Source: Emcibacter sp. (lineage in GTDB: Bacteria; Pseudomonadota; Alphaproteobacteria; Sphingomonadales; Emcibacteraceae). From it: DNA of 64,000 bases. Shown here in pieces: positions 8,129 through 17,244 of the stretch. Made by a program: the position numbers and the translations under genes. Numbering within the stretch: position 1 is the first letter of the stretch; each line of letters starts with the position of its first letter. The stretch covers positions 248,001 through 312,000 of the forward strand of contig NZ_OY776217.1 in assembly GCF_963675455.1 (NCBI RefSeq). Reading direction: 5' to 3'. The notes below the pieces were generated by a model. It worked only from the letters and a program-made list of their open reading frames with translations, searched no databases and was not told where the DNA came from.

Positions 8129-8944
8129 TTATTTTGCGGTCACGGAATAGCAGCCGGTTTGAACAGTACTGCTGTATTTTTTCGCCAACCGCAACAGTTC
8201 CCCGGACCGCTGCATTTCACTAATGGCCGCAGCAATCTTTCCGGTTTCCCCCCGGAAGGGGGATTTGTCGGAAACGACAAAGGCGAGATTGGCTTCAACG
8301 AGTTCGACCGGTTTACCGAGTTTTGGCCAGAACTCTTCCGGCATGCTATATCTGTCGGAGATCTTTAATTGATAGGACTCTATCAGTTGATCCGTCGCCG
8401 TAAAGGCATCAGCACGCCCCCGTGAGGCCAGTTCGAGGATCGACTCCCCCGCAGCAACGGGAACAGCCTTTATATCCATGTGGCGTGCGAAATGCCGATC
8501 AAAATATCCACCGGGGGGGAAAATGACAGACTTGCCGTTCAGGTCGTCAATGGTGGTTATCCCCCGGTTTGCCATGGGCACAACAATCAGGCGGGCACAA
8601 CTTACAATGCCGACAGTTTCATAACCAAAATCGTTATCCGGATAGGAATGAAAGATGGAATAATCCGCCTTCCCGGTGGCCAGAGACTGGATATTACGGC
8701 CAAAAGGCTGGAAGATAATATCGTAGTCCACACCTGACCTCTGACGGACCTGCCTGGCAATGTCGACAAATAATCCTTTGTCCTGGCCATCTTCCCGCCA
8801 ACTGAATGGAAATATATCCAGAACAACCATAACCGGCTTGCGGGCAGCGTCTTCCGGCTTGCCGATTGCCGGCAGGCATAACGCCGCCATAAAACCGAAG
8901 GCCGCCAAAATTCTAAAACCATAAGATCGAACGGACGTAAACAT
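8129..8944 (-). CDS. Periplasmic substrate-binding protein, family 3-like
   Basis: The 271-residue product starts with a signal peptide (hydrophobic stretch at about 10-28, cleavage after AIG). It continues as a SBP_bac_3-type domain: early FPFSW with GLFVDIARQV, a central GKADYSIF, and late GRADAFTATDQL. Such proteins bind small polar solutes for ABC uptake or act as sensory binding proteins. No permease or ATPase gene is adjacent. It may therefore be an orphan binding protein, possibly feeding a sensor; the kinase gene lies downstream but about 370 bases away. The ligand is unknown. Confidence 0.8.
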   Translation of the reverse strand: MFTSVRSYGFRILAAFGFMAALCLPAIGKPEDAARKPVMVVLDIFPFSWREDGQDKGLFVDIARQVRQRSGVDYDIIFQPFGRNIQSLATGKADYSIFHSYPDNDFGYETVGIVSCARLIVVPMANRGITTIDDLNGKSVIFPPGGYFDRHFARHMDIKAVPVAAGESILELASRGRADAFTATDQLIESYQLKISDRYSMPEEFWPKLGKPVELVEANLAFVVSDKSPFRGETGKIAAAISEMQRSGELLRLAKKYSSTVQTGCYSVTAK

Positions 8945-9049
8945 ATCAAAAACTTCATTTAAATTTTGACGGCCGACAAAAAAAGAAGCCTGATTTTACT
9001 TCCTCAAAAAGATCCCGCCCACCGGAAATGTATAAAAAGAGCAATAAAC

Positions 9050-9080
9050 AAAAAAAGGAGGCCAGATTATGACCTCCTCA
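9050..9080 (-). terminator. Terminator of serA
   Basis: Arms AGGAGG (9056-9061) and CCTCCT (9073-9078), with a further CA/TG pair inside, are followed on the minus strand by a run of T. The hairpin lies about 40 bases after the serA stop. Confidence 0.8.
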
Positions 9081-9120
9081 GTTTATGGATACAGGTTAAA
9101 TTAACCCGTGTTGTAAATCC

Positions 9121-10701
9121 TTAAAAGCTCAGAGCCTTGACCTGACGCACATGCGGCAGCCCCTGCACCTTCTCCAGAACCTCGTCAGTGGCCTGCTGGT
9201 CAATTGAGACAAGGGCAATAGCTTCGCCGCCTTCGGCTTTACGGCCGAGACTGAAGGTCGCAATATTGAGGCCGGCATCGCCAAGCACTGTTCCCAGCGC
9301 CCCGATGAAACCAGGCATATCCTCATTGGTCACATAAAGCATTTCCTTGGACAGTTCAGCTTCCAGACGGATGTCTTTGACCTCGACAATACGCGGGCGA
9401 CGATCTGCAAACAGCGTGCCAGCAACAGAGCGGGTCTGTTTGTCGGTGGTCACGCTGACCCGGATCATGGTGTGATAGTCACCCTCGCCCTCGTTTTTGC
9501 TCTCGATGATCTCGATGTCGCGTTCCTTGGCAATGGCCATGGCATTGACCATGTTGACACTGTCCATAAGCGGCTGCAGCAGACCCTCGACCACAATGGC
9601 GGTCAGGGGACGAATATTCAGCTGGGTCACATCGCCCTGATATTCGATATGGATTTTCTGCAGGGCATTTTCCGTCAACTGTCCGGCAAAACTGCCAAGC
9701 TCGCCAGCCAGTTTCATATAAGGATTGAGGCGAACGGCTTCCTCGGCGGTCACAGACGGCATGTTCAGCGCGTTGGTCACGGCCCCGTCAAGCAGATAGT
9801 CGGCCATCTGTTCGGCGACCTGAACGGCCACGTTAACCTGGGCTTCCGTGGTGGAGGCGCCAAGATGCGGCGTTGCCACAACCTTGTCATTACCGAACAG
9901 CGGGTTTTCCTTCGCCGGTTCTTCGGCAAATACGTCAAGTGCGGCACCGGCCACCTTGCCACTGTCCAGTGCATCTTTGAGCGCAGCTTCGTCAATCAGG
10001 CCGCCACGGGCACAGTTAATGATCCGCACGCCGTCCTTCATCTTGGCAAAGGCCTCTTTCCCCAGAATACCGCGGGTGCTGTCGGTCAGCGGTGTATGCA
10101 GGGTAATGAAATCGGCGCGGTTGAGAAGTTCATCCAGTTCGACTTTCTCCACACCGATTTCCTCAGCCCGCTCCACGGACAGGAAGGGATCAAAAGCCAC
10201 CACTTTCATTTTCAGGCCGAGGGCCCGGTCGGCAGCGATGGCGCCGATGTTGCCGCAGCCGATAACACCGAGGGTCTTGGAGGTCAGTTCAACCCCCATG
10301 AATTTGGATTTTTCCCATTTACCGGCGTGAGTGGATTCATTGGCCTGCGGAATTTCACGTGCCACGGCAAACATCATGGCAATGGCATGTTCCGCCGTGG
10401 TTATGCTGTTTCCAAACGGCGTGTTCATGACTACCACACCGTTGCCGGTGGCAGCTTTTACATCCACATTGTCAACACCGATACCGGCGCGGCCAACCAC
10501 TTTGAGGTTTTTGGCAGCAGCCAGAACTTCCGGTGTCACCTTGGTCGCGGAACGAATGGCGAGACCATCATATTCCGGGATTTTGGCAATCAGTTCTTCG
10601 GGAGTCATGCCGACAATCTGGTCAGCCTGGATTCCGCGTTTTTCGAAAATTTCCTTGGCAAGGGGGCTCAGTTTGTCTGAAATCAGGACCTTAACCATCA
10701 T
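9121..10701 (-). CDS. serA: D-3-phosphoglycerate dehydrogenase
   Basis: SerA oxidises 3-phosphoglycerate to 3-phosphohydroxypyruvate with NAD+, the first step of serine synthesis. The 526-residue form has the N-terminal substrate domain, a Rossmann fold with GCGNIGAIAADRALG near residue 147, and the catalytic dyad region HLGASTTEAQ. An ASB-type regulatory domain follows, then a C-terminal ACT domain (VTNEDMPGFIGALGTVLG). The ACT domain suggests feedback by serine. serC lies 79 bases upstream on the same strand, so the pair forms a serC-serA operon ending in a hairpin terminator. Confidence 0.97.
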   Translation of the reverse strand: MMVKVLISDKLSPLAKEIFEKRGIQADQIVGMTPEELIAKIPEYDGLAIRSATKVTPEVLAAAKNLKVVGRAGIGVDNVDVKAATGNGVVVMNTPFGNSITTAEHAIAMMFAVAREIPQANESTHAGKWEKSKFMGVELTSKTLGVIGCGNIGAIAADRALGLKMKVVAFDPFLSVERAEEIGVEKVELDELLNRADFITLHTPLTDSTRGILGKEAFAKMKDGVRIINCARGGLIDEAALKDALDSGKVAGAALDVFAEEPAKENPLFGNDKVVATPHLGASTTEAQVNVAVQVAEQMADYLLDGAVTNALNMPSVTAEEAVRLNPYMKLAGELGSFAGQLTENALQKIHIEYQGDVTQLNIRPLTAIVVEGLLQPLMDSVNMVNAMAIAKERDIEIIESKNEGEGDYHTMIRVSVTTDKQTRSVAGTLFADRRPRIVEVKDIRLEAELSKEMLYVTNEDMPGFIGALGTVLGDAGLNIATFSLGRKAEGGEAIALVSIDQQATDEVLEKVQGLPHVRQVKALSF

Positions 10702-10780
10702 AAATACCTTTCAATCAATATATCTGTTCGGAGAATGTGAGCGGATCCCGCTGGCGCGCGGCATCCGCTTCTTCTGTAGG

Positions 10781-11935
10781 TCAGACGTAGGAAGCTTTCA
10801 CTTCTTCAAGCGCCCACTCAACCCAGGGAACCAGCTTCTCGAGGTCAGCTGTTTCGATGGTGGAGCCTGCCCAGATGCGCAGGCCTGCCGGGGCATCCCG
10901 GTAGGCGCCGATGTCATAAGCGGCACCTTCCGCGTCCAGCAGGGCAACGACCTTTTTGGCAGCCGCAGCCTGATCGTCTTCCGACAGCGCCGCAAACCAG
11001 GGCGCAGTGATGTTCAGACAGACAGAGGTATTGGACACAGTAGCCGGATCCTTCGCCAGGAAGGCCACATTGTCAGAGCTATCGACCCAGTTCTTCAGAA
11101 CCGCGAGATTGGCTTCAGAGCGTTTAATCATGCCCTGGAGTCCGCCGATGCTTTCCGCCCATTTCAGGGCGTCCAGATAATCTTCGACACAAAGCATGGA
11201 AGGTGTGTTGATGGTCGCACCGGTGAAAATATCTTCGATCAGCTTGCCGCCCTTGGTCAGGCGGAAGATTTTCGGCAGCGGCCGGTTCGGGGTAAAGCTT
11301 TCCAGACGTTCCACAGCCCGCGGTGACAGGATAATCACCCCGTGGGCGCCTTCACCACCGAGAACCTTCTGCCAGCTGAAGGTCACCACATCCAGCTTGT
11401 CAAACGGCAGGTCCATGGCGAACGCAGCAGAGGTCGCATCACAGATGGTCAGGCCGGCACGGTCGTCGGAAATCCAGTCGCCGTTCGGCACTTTGACACC
11501 GGAAGTCGTTCCGTTCCAGGTAAAGACCACGTCACGGGCAGGGTCAACCTTGCTCAGGTCCGGCAGTTCACCGTATCCTGCTTCAAGAATTCGGACATCG
11601 TCCAGCTTCAGCTGTTTGGTCACATCAGTGATCCAGCCGGAACCGAAACTTTCCCAGGCCAGCATATCAACGCCGCGGGCGCCAAGCATGGACCAGAGCG
11701 CCATTTCCACGGCACCGGTATCAGAACCGGGCACGATACCAACGCGATAGCCTTCAGGCACACCAAGGAGTTCCGCGGTACGGTCGATAGCTTCTTTGAG
11801 TCTTGATTTGCCAATTTTGGCGCGATGAGAACGTCCCAGAGGGGCGTCTTTGAGGTCTTCCAACGTCCAGCCCGGGCGTTTTGCGCAAGGGCCTGACGAA
11901 AACAGCGGGTTCGCTGGTTTCACTTCCGGTTTCAT
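10781..11935 (-). CDS. serC: Phosphoserine aminotransferase
   Basis: SerC converts 3-phosphohydroxypyruvate and glutamate to phosphoserine with PLP. The 384-residue protein belongs to the long alphaproteobacterial subtype, with an N-terminus containing NPLFSSGPCAKRPGW. It has the PLP lysine in FSWQKVLGGEGAHG (K190) and TWNGTTSGVKVP in the cofactor pocket. It is the first gene of the serC-serA operon. A hairpin leader precedes its ribosome site (TAGGAGAC) and may control it. Confidence 0.96.
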   Translation of the reverse strand: MKPEVKPANPLFSSGPCAKRPGWTLEDLKDAPLGRSHRAKIGKSRLKEAIDRTAELLGVPEGYRVGIVPGSDTGAVEMALWSMLGARGVDMLAWESFGSGWITDVTKQLKLDDVRILEAGYGELPDLSKVDPARDVVFTWNGTTSGVKVPNGDWISDDRAGLTICDATSAAFAMDLPFDKLDVVTFSWQKVLGGEGAHGVIILSPRAVERLESFTPNRPLPKIFRLTKGGKLIEDIFTGATINTPSMLCVEDYLDALKWAESIGGLQGMIKRSEANLAVLKNWVDSSDNVAFLAKDPATVSNTSVCLNITAPWFAALSEDDQAAAAKKVVALLDAEGAAYDIGAYRDAPAGLRIWAGSTIETADLEKLVPWVEWALEEVKASYV

Positions 11936-11990
11936 AATATGTCTCCTATTCCTTCCAGAATAGCTGACCCTCGTTGGGGAGGGTTAGCCC
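11936..11990 (-). promoter_or_regulatory. serC leader hairpin (serC motif candidate)
   Basis: On the minus strand, arms GCTAACCCTC and GAGGGTCAGC (11988-11979 and 11972-11963) form a ten-position stem with one mismatch and the loop CCCAAC. It lies just upstream of the GGAG ribosome site and ATG of serC. A conserved hairpin leader upstream of serC is known in alphaproteobacteria (serC motif). Position and form agree; the ligand or mechanism of that motif is not established. Confidence 0.6.
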
Positions 11991-12201
11991 ACAGCGGAAT
12001 ATAGAGATGGAAAATTCATCGTCAAGTGAAGAATTTGCGAAATAGCCACAACAGGCCGAAGAAAATTTACTCCTCCGGCGGGAAATGGCTGAATACTGTC
12101 ATCCAGAAGCGCCAGCCTGTTGTGAGAAAAAAATATCCCGGAATCATTCCACAGTAATTTTTCGGACTTTTGCCCTCTATTTATAAAGAGACTCGAAAAC
12201 C

Positions 12202-12222
12202 GAGAGAGAGAGAGAGAGAGAG
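12202..12222. repeat. GA dinucleotide microsatellite
   Basis: Twenty-one bases of alternating G and A (ten GA units plus G) directly abut the stop codon of the beta-lactamase-like gene, which reads leftward. Slippage here would alter the 3-prime untranslated region and not the protein. Confidence 0.9.
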
Positions 12223-13392
12223 TTAGATCGCGCTCTTCATTATCTCGGCCCAGAAACGGGTACTGAGCCGGTTGATCACATTGGATTCCGCATTGAGCAG
12301 AATCACGATGCCCACATCCCTCGACTTCGAATAGGCCACATCGGCCCGGAAGCCGGCGACCCAGCCACCGTGATAGATCAGCTGCTCCTTGCCGAACTGA
12401 TAGATCCGCCAGCCAAGTCCGTAATAGGCGTCTTTCAGATAATTGCGCCAGTCCCGACGGCGAAGTTCCTTTTTGGTGCGGATTTTCTTTTCGGTCAGGC
12501 TGTCCAGAACCCCGGCCGACATCACCTCCGGCCGGTGCCCCATCTGGGCAATCAGCCATTGAGCCATGTCGGAGACACTGGCGTTGACACCCGCCGCCGG
12601 CAGCACCTCGTAATAGGCCGGTTTTACTTTGGTTTTGAGCCATCCCTTGCGGGTTCTCACATGAGGCGCAGCCCTGTTCTCACTATGCAGAAAAGCCTGA
12701 TATCCGACCGAAGCGTTGCTCATCTCAAGCGGTTTGAAAATCATGTCACTGATCAGGTTCTCATAGGTCCTGAGCGTGGTTTGCTCCATGACCGGGCCGA
12801 TCATGGCATAGAGCACATTCTGATAACCGTAACATTCCCCCGGATCGCACAGGGGGTCAACCTTCTTGAAACTGGTGATGATCCTGGGCAGGGGGACATT
12901 GGCCTCCAGCATATTATCATAGGCATTGGGCATCACACCGGCGCTGTGGCTGAGCAGATGTCCCAACTGGAGCCGGTCGGCCTTGTGATCGGTCTTGAAA
13001 CGAAATTCAGGCACATAGCTGACCAGCCGGTCATCAAGAGAGAATTTATGCTCTTCTACCAGTTTGGCGCTCAGGCCGGCAGCAAAGGTTTTGGAGACTG
13101 ACGCCAGCCGGAACACCGTATGTTCATCCACGGGTTCTGTACCGCCCTGCTCCCGCACCCCGTAACCGTGGATACTGATGATCCGGTCTCCCTGGACAAT
13201 GGCATAGGCGCCGCCGGGCACATTAGCCTTCGCCAGTTCCTGCCGGAAAAACTGATCGAAGGAACCGGCCAGTTCAGGCAGGCTCGATGTTTCGAAAACA
13301 ACCGGCTTGTCCCGGGGTGCCGGCGCCGCCTCACAGACAGAGACAAACCCGATCACGATCAAAACCCGGAGGATTACGTCACCCACGCCCAC
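12223..13392 (-). CDS. Serine beta-lactamase/penicillin-binding-like hydrolase (class C fold)
   Basis: The 389-residue product has a signal-peptide-like N-terminus (VILRVLIVIGFVSVCEA) and the three active-site motifs of the Beta-lactamase (PF00144) family. These are S98-V-S-K101, YQN, and the HGG box in place of KTG (YHGGWVAGF). Members include class C beta-lactamases, esterases and D-amino-acid peptidases. The HGG triad favours an esterase or peptidase over true AmpC. The start is GTG with no clearly better option. It stands between serC and the DUF6702 gene on the same strand, with a GA repeat just after its stop. The substrate is unknown. Confidence 0.85.
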   Translation of the reverse strand: MGVGDVILRVLIVIGFVSVCEAAPAPRDKPVVFETSSLPELAGSFDQFFRQELAKANVPGGAYAIVQGDRIISIHGYGVREQGGTEPVDEHTVFRLASVSKTFAAGLSAKLVEEHKFSLDDRLVSYVPEFRFKTDHKADRLQLGHLLSHSAGVMPNAYDNMLEANVPLPRIITSFKKVDPLCDPGECYGYQNVLYAMIGPVMEQTTLRTYENLISDMIFKPLEMSNASVGYQAFLHSENRAAPHVRTRKGWLKTKVKPAYYEVLPAAGVNASVSDMAQWLIAQMGHRPEVMSAGVLDSLTEKKIRTKKELRRRDWRNYLKDAYYGLGWRIYQFGKEQLIYHGGWVAGFRADVAYSKSRDVGIVILLNAESNVINRLSTRFWAEIMKSAI

Positions 13393-13450
13393 ATTCGTTT
13401 CCTTGCATAGAGTTTAATGTCCCGGCCTGCTTCTTTCCGACCGATGACAA

Positions 13451-13960
13451 TTATTCTTTTTTGCCGTCAAACCCGGCGAATTTAAGGCCGTCGCCCTTCT
13501 GGAAAACCAGGGTTTGCACCTTGCCGCCTTTTTCAATATTTACACGATTTACCTGATCCGGAAAAGTTTCCGTCAGAATGCGATTGATAATACCCAGTCG
13601 GGACAGATCTGTCGGCAGCGCCGCTTCCCGGTAAATATGGATATCCTCAACGGCATATTCATATCCCACCCAAGCCAGTTTTATCTGCTCTCCCTGCGGG
13701 GTATAAAGGGCGAAACGATCAGCGATATACTCCTTCAGGAAGGCTTCTATCTGTTCATCGGAAAGTTCGTCCGTCGTGTTGATCCGGGCCCGGATCAGGT
13801 CTTCCACATCATGGGTAAACAGCCGGTGTGTCACTTGGACCGCCCGCTTGTCTTCACGAAACTCCACGACCGTAAAGGATGCGGCAAAACGATGAGCCAG
13901 AGCTGTACTTCCGAAGCCAAACAGACAAAACAAAAGCAGAGCAGCCAGAGTTTTCCGCAC
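13451..13960 (-). CDS. DUF6702 family exported protein
   Basis: The 169-residue protein has a clear signal peptide (KTLAALLLFCLFGFGSTALA) and a domain beginning HRFAASFTVVEFRED, typical of DUF6702. That family is a small periplasmic beta-rich domain found beside M1-like peptidases. The GTG start shares one base with the stop of the upstream M1 peptidase gene (TAGTG), so translation is probably coupled. A role as partner of the peptidase is inferred from the coupling alone. Confidence 0.75.
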   Translation of the reverse strand: MRKTLAALLLFCLFGFGSTALAHRFAASFTVVEFREDKRAVQVTHRLFTHDVEDLIRARINTTDELSDEQIEAFLKEYIADRFALYTPQGEQIKLAWVGYEYAVEDIHIYREAALPTDLSRLGIINRILTETFPDQVNRVNIEKGGKVQTLVFQKGDGLKFAGFDGKKE

Positions 13961-16311
13961 TATTTTTTCTCTTTCCCGGCACCGTCGATGGGCTCACGCA
14001 TTTCTTTCATCATGTCGCGTTTCTTCTTGGTCTTGAACAGGTCGAAACGGCTCTCTTCATTGATTTTGCGCGGGAAGTGATTGTTATCGGTATCCACATC
14101 GGCAGTCTCAAGATGGGGATCCAGCTGTACCGCAACGATAGGTTTGTCACTGAGGAGCATTTTGCTGATATGCTTGCTGTCCTTCTTCCAGATTTCCGCA
14201 GCCCAGCGGAACTCTTCCTTTTTGCCGTCAGCATAAGTCACTTCCACGTAAACCGGCATGACAAGCCCGCCCTTGTTGCTCAGGTCGAGCATGTAAATAT
14301 GGGATTTGTCCTCGAGAAGTTCCCGTTCATGATCTTCCAGTTCCTTAAGCAGGCCCTGATAGGCATTACGCTGGGCGTTGGTTACGGTAAATTCATCGTT
14401 CTCGTTATAGAAATCCTTCAGATCCTTGAAACGATCAATGCGTTTCGGCAGGTCCTTGTTACGCTGTTCGCTCAGGGTTTCAGGACGTTCCTCATCCTTT
14501 TTCTTCAGCCAGGTCTGTTCCACCTCTGGATTTTTGGTATCCAGGTGCAGATGACGCACATTATCCAGGGAAATATCCACATGACCGGTGGTATAGAACC
14601 AGCCGCGCCAGAACCAGTCCAGGTCCACACCGGATGCATCCTCAAGGGTCCGGAACAGGTCCGCCGGTGTCGGTCTCTTGAATTGCCAGCGCCGGGAATA
14701 TTCCCGGAAGGCAAAATCAAACAGATCCCGGCCGAGGATGGATTCCCTGAGGATATTCAGCGCCGTCGCCGGTTTAGCATAGGCATTGTTGCCAATCTGC
14801 AGAAGCGATTCCGCATTGGTCATGATCGGCACCTGTTTATCGCCCTTCATATAATCGACAATCTTGTAGGGCTCCCCGCGGCGGGACGGATAATCCTCTT
14901 CCCATTCCTGTTCTGACAGGAACTGCAGGAATGTGTTGATGCCTTCATCCATCCAGGTCCATTGCCGTTCATCGGAGTTAACAATCATCGGGAAATAATT
15001 ATGTCCGACTTCGTGAATCACGACGCTGATCAGGCCGTATTTGGTGCGTCTCTCGTAGGTTCTGGTACCATCCTCATGTTTGGTCGGCCGGTAGCCGTTG
15101 AAGCTGATCATGGGATATTCCATACCGCCGGTCACCGCCCCATGCACGGAAATAGCCACCGGATAAGGATAGACCAGAGCATATTTGTTATAGGTTTCCA
15201 GGGTATGAGCCACGGCCTGGGTGGAATACAGTCCCCACAGGGGATTGGCTTCCTCCGGATAGAAAGACATGGCCAGAACCGTCTGTTTATTTTCCTTCTG
15301 GTAAACACCCATGGCATCCCAGATAAACTTGCGGGAGGAGGCAAAGGCAAAATCACGGACATTGTCGGCCCGGAAATGCCAGGTTTTATTGTCATCCGTA
15401 GCTTCAGCCTGGTTCATCATGGCTTCGTCAGGCGTGACAATATGTATCGGTTCCTTAGCCTTCTTTGCCTTCTCCAGCCGCTTGCGCTGGGCATCGCTGA
15501 GGACCTCCTGCGGATTCTGCAGGACACCGGTCGCTGTCACGATGTGATCGGCAGGCACCGTGATGGAAACGTCATAGTTGCCGAATTCCAGGGTAAATTC
15601 ACCCCGGCCGATGAATTGTTTATTATGCCATCCGCCGTAATCGCTGTAGGCCGCCAGTCGTGGAAACCACTGGGCAACTTCGTAAATATAGTTTTTGTCT
15701 TCCTTGAAATATTCATAGCCGCCCCGGGCCTTGATGATAGTGCCATCAACAATCTTGTAAGACCAGGCGATATCAAGTTCAAATTTCTGGCCAGGCTTCA
15801 GAGGGGTCGGCAGGTCCACCCGCATCATGGTTTCGACAATGGTAAACGGCAGGTCTGAACCGGACGCATCCCGGACAAATTCGAGCTGATGGCCGCCGTC
15901 AAAATTCTTCTCGTGCAGAGCTTTGCGGAAATCCTTGAAATCTGACTTTTGTTGTTCCTCAATCGTACGGGTCTGCTGGTCCATTGATCCACGGGCAAAA
16001 CGGTTCTGGTCCAGTTGCAGCCACAGGTAACGCAGGGTATCAGGCGAATTGTTGCTGTAAGTGATTTTCTCCCGCCCCTTCAGGCTCTGCTTCTTGTCAT
16101 CAAGTTCCACCTGGATCCGATAATCCACCTTTTGCTGCCAATAGGCATGGCCTGGAGCACCGGAGGCAGTCCTGTATATATTGGCGGTGGGCAGATATTC
16201 ATCCAGCTGGCGGAAACTGTCCTGCAGCTGTTCCATGGTCTGGGCATAAGCGAATGAAGTCAGAGAGGCCCAAACAAGGACCAGAAGAGCCGGAAAATGT
16301 CTAGAAATCAT
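13960..16311 (-). CDS. M1 family metallopeptidase, exported
   Basis: The product (about 783 residues) is a secreted or periplasmic gluzincin aminopeptidase. It has a signal peptide (HFPALLVLVWASLTSFAYA) and an N-terminal beta domain with GGMEYPMISFNG, the exopeptidase GAMEN-like motif. The zinc site is HEVGHN (H433, H437) with the glutamate of WMDEGINTF about 19 residues on. A long charged C-terminal region follows. I prefer ATG 16311, which places the signal peptide at the very N-terminus; a GTG at 16320 adds three residues. It is translationally coupled to the DUF6702 gene. It resembles the large M1 peptidases of marine Proteobacteria and Bacteroidetes used in peptide scavenging. Confidence 0.9.
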   Translation of the reverse strand: MISRHFPALLVLVWASLTSFAYAQTMEQLQDSFRQLDEYLPTANIYRTASGAPGHAYWQQKVDYRIQVELDDKKQSLKGREKITYSNNSPDTLRYLWLQLDQNRFARGSMDQQTRTIEEQQKSDFKDFRKALHEKNFDGGHQLEFVRDASGSDLPFTIVETMMRVDLPTPLKPGQKFELDIAWSYKIVDGTIIKARGGYEYFKEDKNYIYEVAQWFPRLAAYSDYGGWHNKQFIGRGEFTLEFGNYDVSITVPADHIVTATGVLQNPQEVLSDAQRKRLEKAKKAKEPIHIVTPDEAMMNQAEATDDNKTWHFRADNVRDFAFASSRKFIWDAMGVYQKENKQTVLAMSFYPEEANPLWGLYSTQAVAHTLETYNKYALVYPYPVAISVHGAVTGGMEYPMISFNGYRPTKHEDGTRTYERRTKYGLISVVIHEVGHNYFPMIVNSDERQWTWMDEGINTFLQFLSEQEWEEDYPSRRGEPYKIVDYMKGDKQVPIMTNAESLLQIGNNAYAKPATALNILRESILGRDLFDFAFREYSRRWQFKRPTPADLFRTLEDASGVDLDWFWRGWFYTTGHVDISLDNVRHLHLDTKNPEVEQTWLKKKDEERPETLSEQRNKDLPKRIDRFKDLKDFYNENDEFTVTNAQRNAYQGLLKELEDHERELLEDKSHIYMLDLSNKGGLVMPVYVEVTYADGKKEEFRWAAEIWKKDSKHISKMLLSDKPIVAVQLDPHLETADVDTDNNHFPRKINEESRFDLFKTKKKRDMMKEMREPIDGAGKEKK

Positions 16312-16393
16312 AAAAAACACCGTTTAGTCGTTAATCCCCACGTTTCTTTATTGGCGGAAGATGTTGTCCCTTCCTATGCGATTATCTCTATTC

Positions 16394-17242
16394 CTACCCT
16401 TTTACGGCCCAGGAAACAAGATGGTTCAGCGGTCCGTTGCCACCACCGAAACCAGGCGCTTCCTGAATGGCCAGATGAACATAATCCCGTGCCCGTTCGA
16501 CCGCAGCTGCCAGATCCATGCCTTGTGCCAGGCCGGCGGCAATGGCAGAGGCCAGCGTACAGCCGGTACCATGAGTATGCCGGGTTTCTATACGTCGGCT
16601 TTCATAGGTGATGCTTGTTCCATCGGCAGCAGCAAGCAGGTCAACCAGACGATCATCAGATAAATGTCCGCCTTTCACCAGAACGGCCTTCGCTCCGAGG
16701 GCCAGAATTTTCTCTGCCGCAACCTTCATATGATCAACCGTGTCGATCCGGTCCATGCCGGTCAGGGCCAGGGCCTCGGGTATATTCGGGGTAACCAGCG
16801 TGGCCAGCGGTAACAATTCGCTGGTCAGCGCCGCCCGGGCCTGTTCAGCCAGCAGGGCGTGGCCGCTGGTGGACACCATTACCGGGTCAAGAATATAGGG
16901 AATACCAGGGGCATCGTTTTTCAAGAGGTCGGACACGGTACAGATGATCTGTTCATCAAACAGCATGCCGCTTTTGATGGCGTCCGCCCCAATATCCTCA
17001 AGGCAGGCCAGGGCCTGGTCCCGAACAAGGTCTGCCTCGACGGGAACTGCACGGGTAACACCCAGGGTATTCTGGACGGTCAGGGAGGTAATGGCCGCCA
17101 TGGCATAGGCGCCCATGGCGGAAATGGTCTTGATGTCAGCCTGAATGCCGGCGCCGCCGCTGGGGTCAGAACCGGCAATGGTCAGGACCTTGCCTTTTAT
17201 AGTCTTCTGGTGAATGGTTTTATTTTCCGCTGTGTCTTGCAA
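16394..17242 (-). CDS. thiD: Hydroxymethylpyrimidine/phosphomethylpyrimidine kinase
   Basis: ThiD phosphorylates HMP and HMP-P in thiamine synthesis. The 282-residue ribokinase-fold protein shows TIAGSDPSGGAGIQADIKT near its N-terminus. The anion hole and base are in HGTGCTLASAIAAGLAQG, and VKGGHL lies before it. The start is a TTG two bases after the glmM stop, implying coupling. The first 17 residues are not family-like, but no better start exists before the conserved region. thiE lies about 28 kb away on the other strand. Confidence 0.93.
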   Translation of the reverse strand: MQDTAENKTIHQKTIKGKVLTIAGSDPSGGAGIQADIKTISAMGAYAMAAITSLTVQNTLGVTRAVPVEADLVRDQALACLEDIGADAIKSGMLFDEQIICTVSDLLKNDAPGIPYILDPVMVSTSGHALLAEQARAALTSELLPLATLVTPNIPEALALTGMDRIDTVDHMKVAAEKILALGAKAVLVKGGHLSDDRLVDLLAAADGTSITYESRRIETRHTHGTGCTLASAIAAGLAQGMDLAAAVERARDYVHLAIQEAPGFGGGNGPLNHLVSWAVKG

Positions 17243-17244
17243 TA

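Noticed and set aside
11984..12643. Minus-strand frame running through the GA repeat (Leu-Ser repeats)
   Set aside because: It overlaps the end of the beta-lactamase-like gene in another frame, and the repeat only creates an artificial LSLSLS tract.
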